Program-made: the position numbers and the translations under genes | Source: Nymphaea colorata | Taxonomy: Eukaryota > Streptophyta > Magnoliopsida > Nymphaeales > Nymphaeaceae | Direction of reading: 5' to 3' | NCBI RefSeq assembly: GCF_008831285.2 | Contig: NC_045150.1 | Span: forward strand, 2,246,001-2,306,000 | DNA: 60,000 bases | Part shown: piece by piece, positions 39,039 to 45,000 of the stretch | Position numbering within the stretch: the first letter of the stretch is position 1 | Layout: the number at the start of each line of letters is the position of its first letter | The notes under the pieces: model-generated | What the model was told of the DNA's origin: nothing | Seen by the model: the letters and a program-made list of their open reading frames with translations, nothing else | Databases searched by the model: none

Positions 39039-42000
39039 TTATATATTTATATAAATATATAATTCTTGTACTTAGGATCTTTATGTAATTTTTCCTTTTG
39101 TTTACGTATTTTCTTTGTTATTTTCTGTTTTCTTTTTTGTTTTGACCTTTTTGACTTTGACTGTGAGTTGACTAGCCCCAACGGCTAGATTTCTAGCCGT
39201 TGGAACTAGTCCAACGTCTAGTTCTAAGGCTTCTTGTGTAGCCCCCCTCTACATAAAGGGTGACTATTCACATGCTTTTCATGGGCTTTGAGGCCTGTTT
39301 TTCTGTTGTCCTTTAAGATTCAGCAATATAAATTTGTGCACTTCTAGTTTGAGGTTTTTCTTGTGTGAGTTCTTGGTGAGGCTAGTGCCCTCAAGTTTAT
39401 TATATTGAAGCATCTGTAGCCACTGTCCAGCTCTGGTTTTCATTGTATCAGAGCCATTGTTTTGGCTTTAGGTTTTCGGACTTTTGAAGGCTTTGGAAAA
39501 TCAGATCTTGCTGCCTGTGACCGAGGAGTTCACCAACTGTTTGGTGAAATTTCTGAGAAGATGACTTACTATTTCTTGCGGCTAAAAACCTGCCTTCTTG
39601 CCGGAAAAACTGCTAATACAAGCACCTGTTTAGTGGCTTTGATACTGTCACAAGATTCTTTTGCTGCTGATTTCATGGATATCTTTCTCCTTGAAGCTCA
39701 ACAACTTGATCACATCATATAAGACTGAATTCTTATCTCCTACCGCTTGGGGGGCTGTGGATTATTTTTGCTGCTGAGATCATTTCTTCTTCACCTGGCT
39801 AGCAAACTTTATTTGTCCAAGTAAAAGATCTCTCCAAGGAAATTCTATAATTGTAAGTAGATTACCTTTGTTGACCTTGTTCAATGGATGAAAAAGTTTC
39901 CCCTCTTCCCTTTCCTAAACTTGCATCAGCAAACTATATCCAATCGGCTAGAACTATGGAGCATTTCATCTGTAGTAAAAACCTTTGCGGACTAGTTGAT
40001 GGGACGAAAATTGAACATTAATTAGTCTTGACCAAAGTTGTTGATGGAAAGGCTAAAGAATTGGATGGAACGGAAAGGGAAAAGGTTGTGACTGAGTATA
40101 ATAAGAAGTGGGACGAGTGGAAGGTAGGCCATCACAAAATTATTACATGGATATTGACTTGTGTAGACAATGCTACTAGTGGGCAGATTTCAAAATTAAA
40201 TTTTGCTCAAGAAGCATGAGAATACTTAAAGAAAACTTACACTATGAGGGACATAGTATATATGCATAACATTCAACTCAAGATTCACAATCTCCAACAA
40301 GGAGACAGATCCATTAAAGACTATGTGGCTGAAACGGATCAATTGTATGATGAGTTGAGCATGTTTGAACCACATTGGGTTGATGGACAAGATCTTGTTT
40401 TAAGGGAAAAGCAAATCCAACGTGATAAATTTTATAAGTTTGTCATTGGTCTAAGCCCGAATTTGATGATGTTAAAACTTCCTTGCTTCATTGTCCTAAA
40501 ACATCATCTATGAATGATGCTATTACTGAACTTCAAATGGAGGAGAATCGGCTAAACCATGATAGAAAAAACTAGCAATGTTCTTGCTATATATAGGCCG
40601 GGGGGCTACTTAAAGCCTTGTCGACCTCCACATTTCAAACGATCAAATCAAGGAGAAAAGAAAAAGATTATTTGTTACCATTGTGAAGAAGAATGACATA
40701 TTAAACATAAATGTTCAAAGTTAAGAAGTGTTGACAAAAAAAGCAATGTGGCTGCTTCCATCCAAGAAGAAAAGAAAGAATCAAGTTCTTTTCAACTTGA
40801 TAAACTCATAAGTGTTCTCCAACCAAAAACTCATTGAAGCCATTCAACCATTGCTAAAGGGAAGAGGTATACCTTCAACATTGGGAGCTACTATTGTGTC
40901 TGCTTTATCAAGTAAGTCTTCTTGGATTATTGATTCAGGTGCATCCTTTCATATGGCTCCTTGTGGATCCCTTCTCACCGAATGCACAAAAAATAATTCA
41001 TATTCCTTTGTGAAAACAACTGATGAAACTCCTCTTGAAATTAACTTTATTGAAAATCTTGATCAAACACTTGAATCAAAGTTTTAAAATTGCCCCCAGT
41101 TAGATGTATTCTTAAACTGAACTTCAATTTGCCCAAATAGCTGACCTTGGTTTTGATATAGTTTTCTCACAATATAAATGTTTGATACAAGACCATTTAT
41201 CCAAGAAGACGATTGCGGAAGGTTTTAGGACAAACGATCTCTACTACATTGATTTTTTGGACCTTTCAAGACCTTCATGCAATACCATCAAGAAATGTGA
41301 TATTCAAACTTGGCACCAAAGGCTTGAACATTCAAATTTACATAAAATGTTTCATCTTCCTTTCTTGGAAAAACATTGTCAAAAGACTTTTTGTTGTAAT
41401 GATTGTATCAAGGCAAAAATGAAGGTCTTACCTTTTGATAATTGAAATTTTGTTGCCCAAATATCTTTTGAATTGGTGCATTCGGATGTGTGGGGACCCA
41501 CACCTATTATGTCTAAAGGAGGACTATTATATTATGTAATTTTTGTTGATAATTTCTCAATGTATGTTTGGGTTTACTTTCTCAAAACACAAATCAGAGG
41601 TATTTGTAAATTTCAAGAATTTCTATAACATGATTAAGACCCAATTTGACACCAACATTAAAATCTTTAGAAGTGATTTGGGAGGTGAATTTATTTCAAA
41701 TGAATTTAAACAATTCCTAAAAGACAAAGGCATCGTACATCAAAAATTTTGCCCAAAGACTCCACAACAAAATGGAGTGGCTGAACGAAAACATACACAT
41801 TATTGAAACCGCAAGAGCACTTCTTTTATCCAAAAATGTTCCTAAAAATTTTTGGGTTGAATATGTTTTAACATCAACCTACTTAATTAATAGAATGCCA
41901 ACCAAAATCTTGAAAAATATCTCTCCATTTGAAAGATTATACAATATTAAGCCAAATTATAATAGACTTAAAGTTTTTAGCTACAAATTTTATGTTTTAA

Positions 42001-45000
42001 GTGACAAAAATGAAAAACTTTCCTCAAAAGCTATTAATTGTGTGTTCATTGGATACTAGGAAACACAAAAGGGGAAGATTTTATTGTTGATGATGCTTTT
42101 TTGCCAGCAATCACACGTTCTATAAAAGGATAAAGCATGTACAGATGGATTGTCACTGTTCGTGAAGAGTTTCTTCAGAAAAACATTGACCTCTCCTATG
42201 TTCCATCTAAATATCAACTAGGAAATTCCTTTATAAGGCTTTTGTTGTTGCCAAGTTTCAATTTCTTCTCGACAAACTTTCGGTCATTGCACCGTAAGTT
42301 TGAGGGGGGTGTTAGAATGTCTGTGTCCAGATTTATATTATATTATATTATATTATATATATATATATATATATATTGGTACTTAGAATCTTTATGTAAT
42401 TTTTCCTTTTTTTAAGTATTTTATTTGTTTCTTGTTTTATGTTTTCTTTTTTGTTTTGACCTTTTTGACTTTGACTGGGAGTTGACTAGTCCCAACCGGC
42501 TAGATTTCTAGCCACTGGAAGTAGTCCAACGTCTAGTTCTATGGCATCTTGTGTAGTCCCCCTCTATATAAAAGGTGACTATTCACATGCTTTCCATGGG
42601 CTTTGAAGCCTGTTTTTCTGTTGGACTCTAAAGATTCAGCAATACAAGTTTGTGCACCTCTAGTTTGAGGTTTTTCTTGTATGAGTTCTTGGTAAAGCTG
42701 GTGCCCTCAAGTTTATGATATTGACGCATATCTAGCCGCTGTCCAGCTTTGGTTTTCAGTACATAAATGCGATGACATTAAATGGAACATTGTTCTTAAA
42801 TCTACTAAAAGCTAAATGGGATCCTTTGTTGACGCTGGTTCAAAAGCTATATAGCAACATTTCATACTTTGCAAACTGGAAAACTTTTCTTCTAAACCTA
42901 ATAATGCTAAGGTTGGGCATTGGGCCAGATACTCTGGCCGGGCCTGAGCACTGCAGTCATCCTGACGGGCCAAGACTTTTCTGATTGAGCCCAGCCCAAC
43001 GAGTTAACGAGTCAGGCCCAGGTGCTAAATTTGGGTGATAAGAGTTTTTTTTTTTTTTTTTCATTTTGGTTGTTCAATGGTCACTTGTTTACCAGCCAAC
43101 CCGGTTTCTATAAGTGTCTTTTTAACTGGCTTTCCTAAAACTTTTCAGATGCAGGACTAAAATGGCATGCATTTAAGTGCCTTGGAAAAATAGACAAAAA
43201 GAACTACAAAAGGACTACAAGTTTAGCCATGCACTGCATGTTTTTGAGAAGATGAATGAGGAAATGCATTATAAAAAGAGGACTTGCTTCTACCTTTTCT
43301 CCATGTGCTCCTCTAACAAGCATGTTAGAGAAAAATATAAATATATCGGGCAGGGTACATGGACCCCATGCCTATTGAACCATGGGCCCGGCCCAACAAA
43401 ACTGTTGGTCTTTTATGAAAATCATGCGGGCCTGATGCCCAGCTCTAATGCCAGTTTTAAATTTCCAGGATAAACATTAGATCATCTTTTTGAGTGTTGC
43501 TTGTGATGTGGGAGGTATTTGTTAAAGCATGCTTTGGTCATTCCAACAGAAGATTCCTCAGATGAGCACTTATGTGCAGCTGATGAAGATGAAACAAATT
43601 GCTTCCTTCATTTGTATATTTCCCATTAGAAAATTACCTGTTTGCAATCATCTTCCTGTTTATTTTTCTGGTGATTTTCATGGTAAACGTGTCCTGCAGT
43701 CTGTGCTTGCAAGTCCAGTTACTTTCCTTTAACAGTGGCAGGAAGAGGCTTATATTCCAACCACAGACACCATATTGCATCAGGGGATGATATGATAGGG
43801 ACACCACATCGCATCAGGGGATGATTGTCACAACAAACCAACTATAATAATTTGGCAAAAACTAAATCTTTTTGTGGTTAATCATAATGTAAAGTTACAT
43901 GAAGCATTCCTTGTAGATACTCTTATTTCTAAAAACTTAACGCTACTGAAATACTTACAGAATTCCAAACCGGCCGAGCCGTCCTGCACCATTGGAACAT
44001 CGCCATCCATATACATGAAAACCAGCAGAAAAGATGATAAAAGGTTAAACATTTGACATATAAGATCATTACAATTTGGACCAAATAACTTCAAGGCTAC
44101 CAGTATCACTAGATGGAAATTCAGCATGTTAGATACTCACAAAATCACATCTGCATTACAGCATGCTATACAGAGAGACAGTTGCCCCAAAAGAAAACAG
44201 AGAAACAAAAATGCTGATACGAGTCAGAGGCAAGATAAAATGCCCAAAAAACTCATTGAGGAGCCCAATCAAGTTTTAATTGAAAACTGTGGAAACTAAT
44301 AAAATGGGAAGACAATTGCACAAGGAATCAACAATCAAAAGATATCACAACCATTAAACTATGTCACATGGGTGTGGGTGAGGGTGCTGGTGCTGGTGCC
44401 AGTACCGGTGCTGGTGCTGGTGTGGGATGCAGCAAGTTCCAAATAAAAATAGGTACGGATGTAGCGAGGGCATATATATATATTATATAAGTAAGTTTAT
44501 TTGTCTATATTTTTAAACTTTTTTTTATCAAGGTTACCTTAATCTCATACAAAAATTCAAAATTTTTATTAAATAAAATAGTGGAGAAGAGAGAGAAGAG
44601 GGAAAAAGGAAGAGGGAAGGCCTAAAAGGATAAGAGAAGGAAAAAAACGAGAGAAAAAAAGAACGAGTGTGGTCAGCAGCACCCAACTTGGTGCCATGTC
44701 GGGCCACAACCACACCCAAGTCGACTCGGTGCACCACCATACTTGGCGCACCCATGTGAGTCTGTGACTTAGTGAAACTGAAAGATTGAAGCTGAAAAAA
44801 CTCTATTCTAGGTGCTCAAATTCATTAGACAACCTGCTCCGATGAACAATCAAAAGATATCACAACTATTAAACTGAAAAAAAATTGAAAGCTCAAAAAT
44901 TCTATTTTAGGTGCTCAAATTCATTAGATAACCTCAATAAGCCATTTCTTCATTGAACAGCGAAGCAAATCAAGCTGAATCATCAAACATCAGAGGATTT

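Larger units (their letters stand above)
38889..42758 (+). mobile_element. Copia-4: old Ty1/copia element lacking reverse transcriptase, PSD intron 3
   Basis: The LTRs are 38889-39442 (554 bp) and 42310-42758 (449 bp). They start TGTT(G/A)GAATGT and end TTTTCA, with length differing mainly in an AT microsatellite. The target-site duplication GTACA is perfect (38884-38888, 42759-42763). The PBS ttgtatcagagcc starts at 39443 and the polypurine tract gaggggg precedes the 3' LTR. Gag, protease and integrase fragments are present. The sequence then jumps from the integrase C-terminus (about 42056) to the last RNase H residues (about 42140), so RT is deleted. It is antisense to PSD. Confidence 0.9.
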
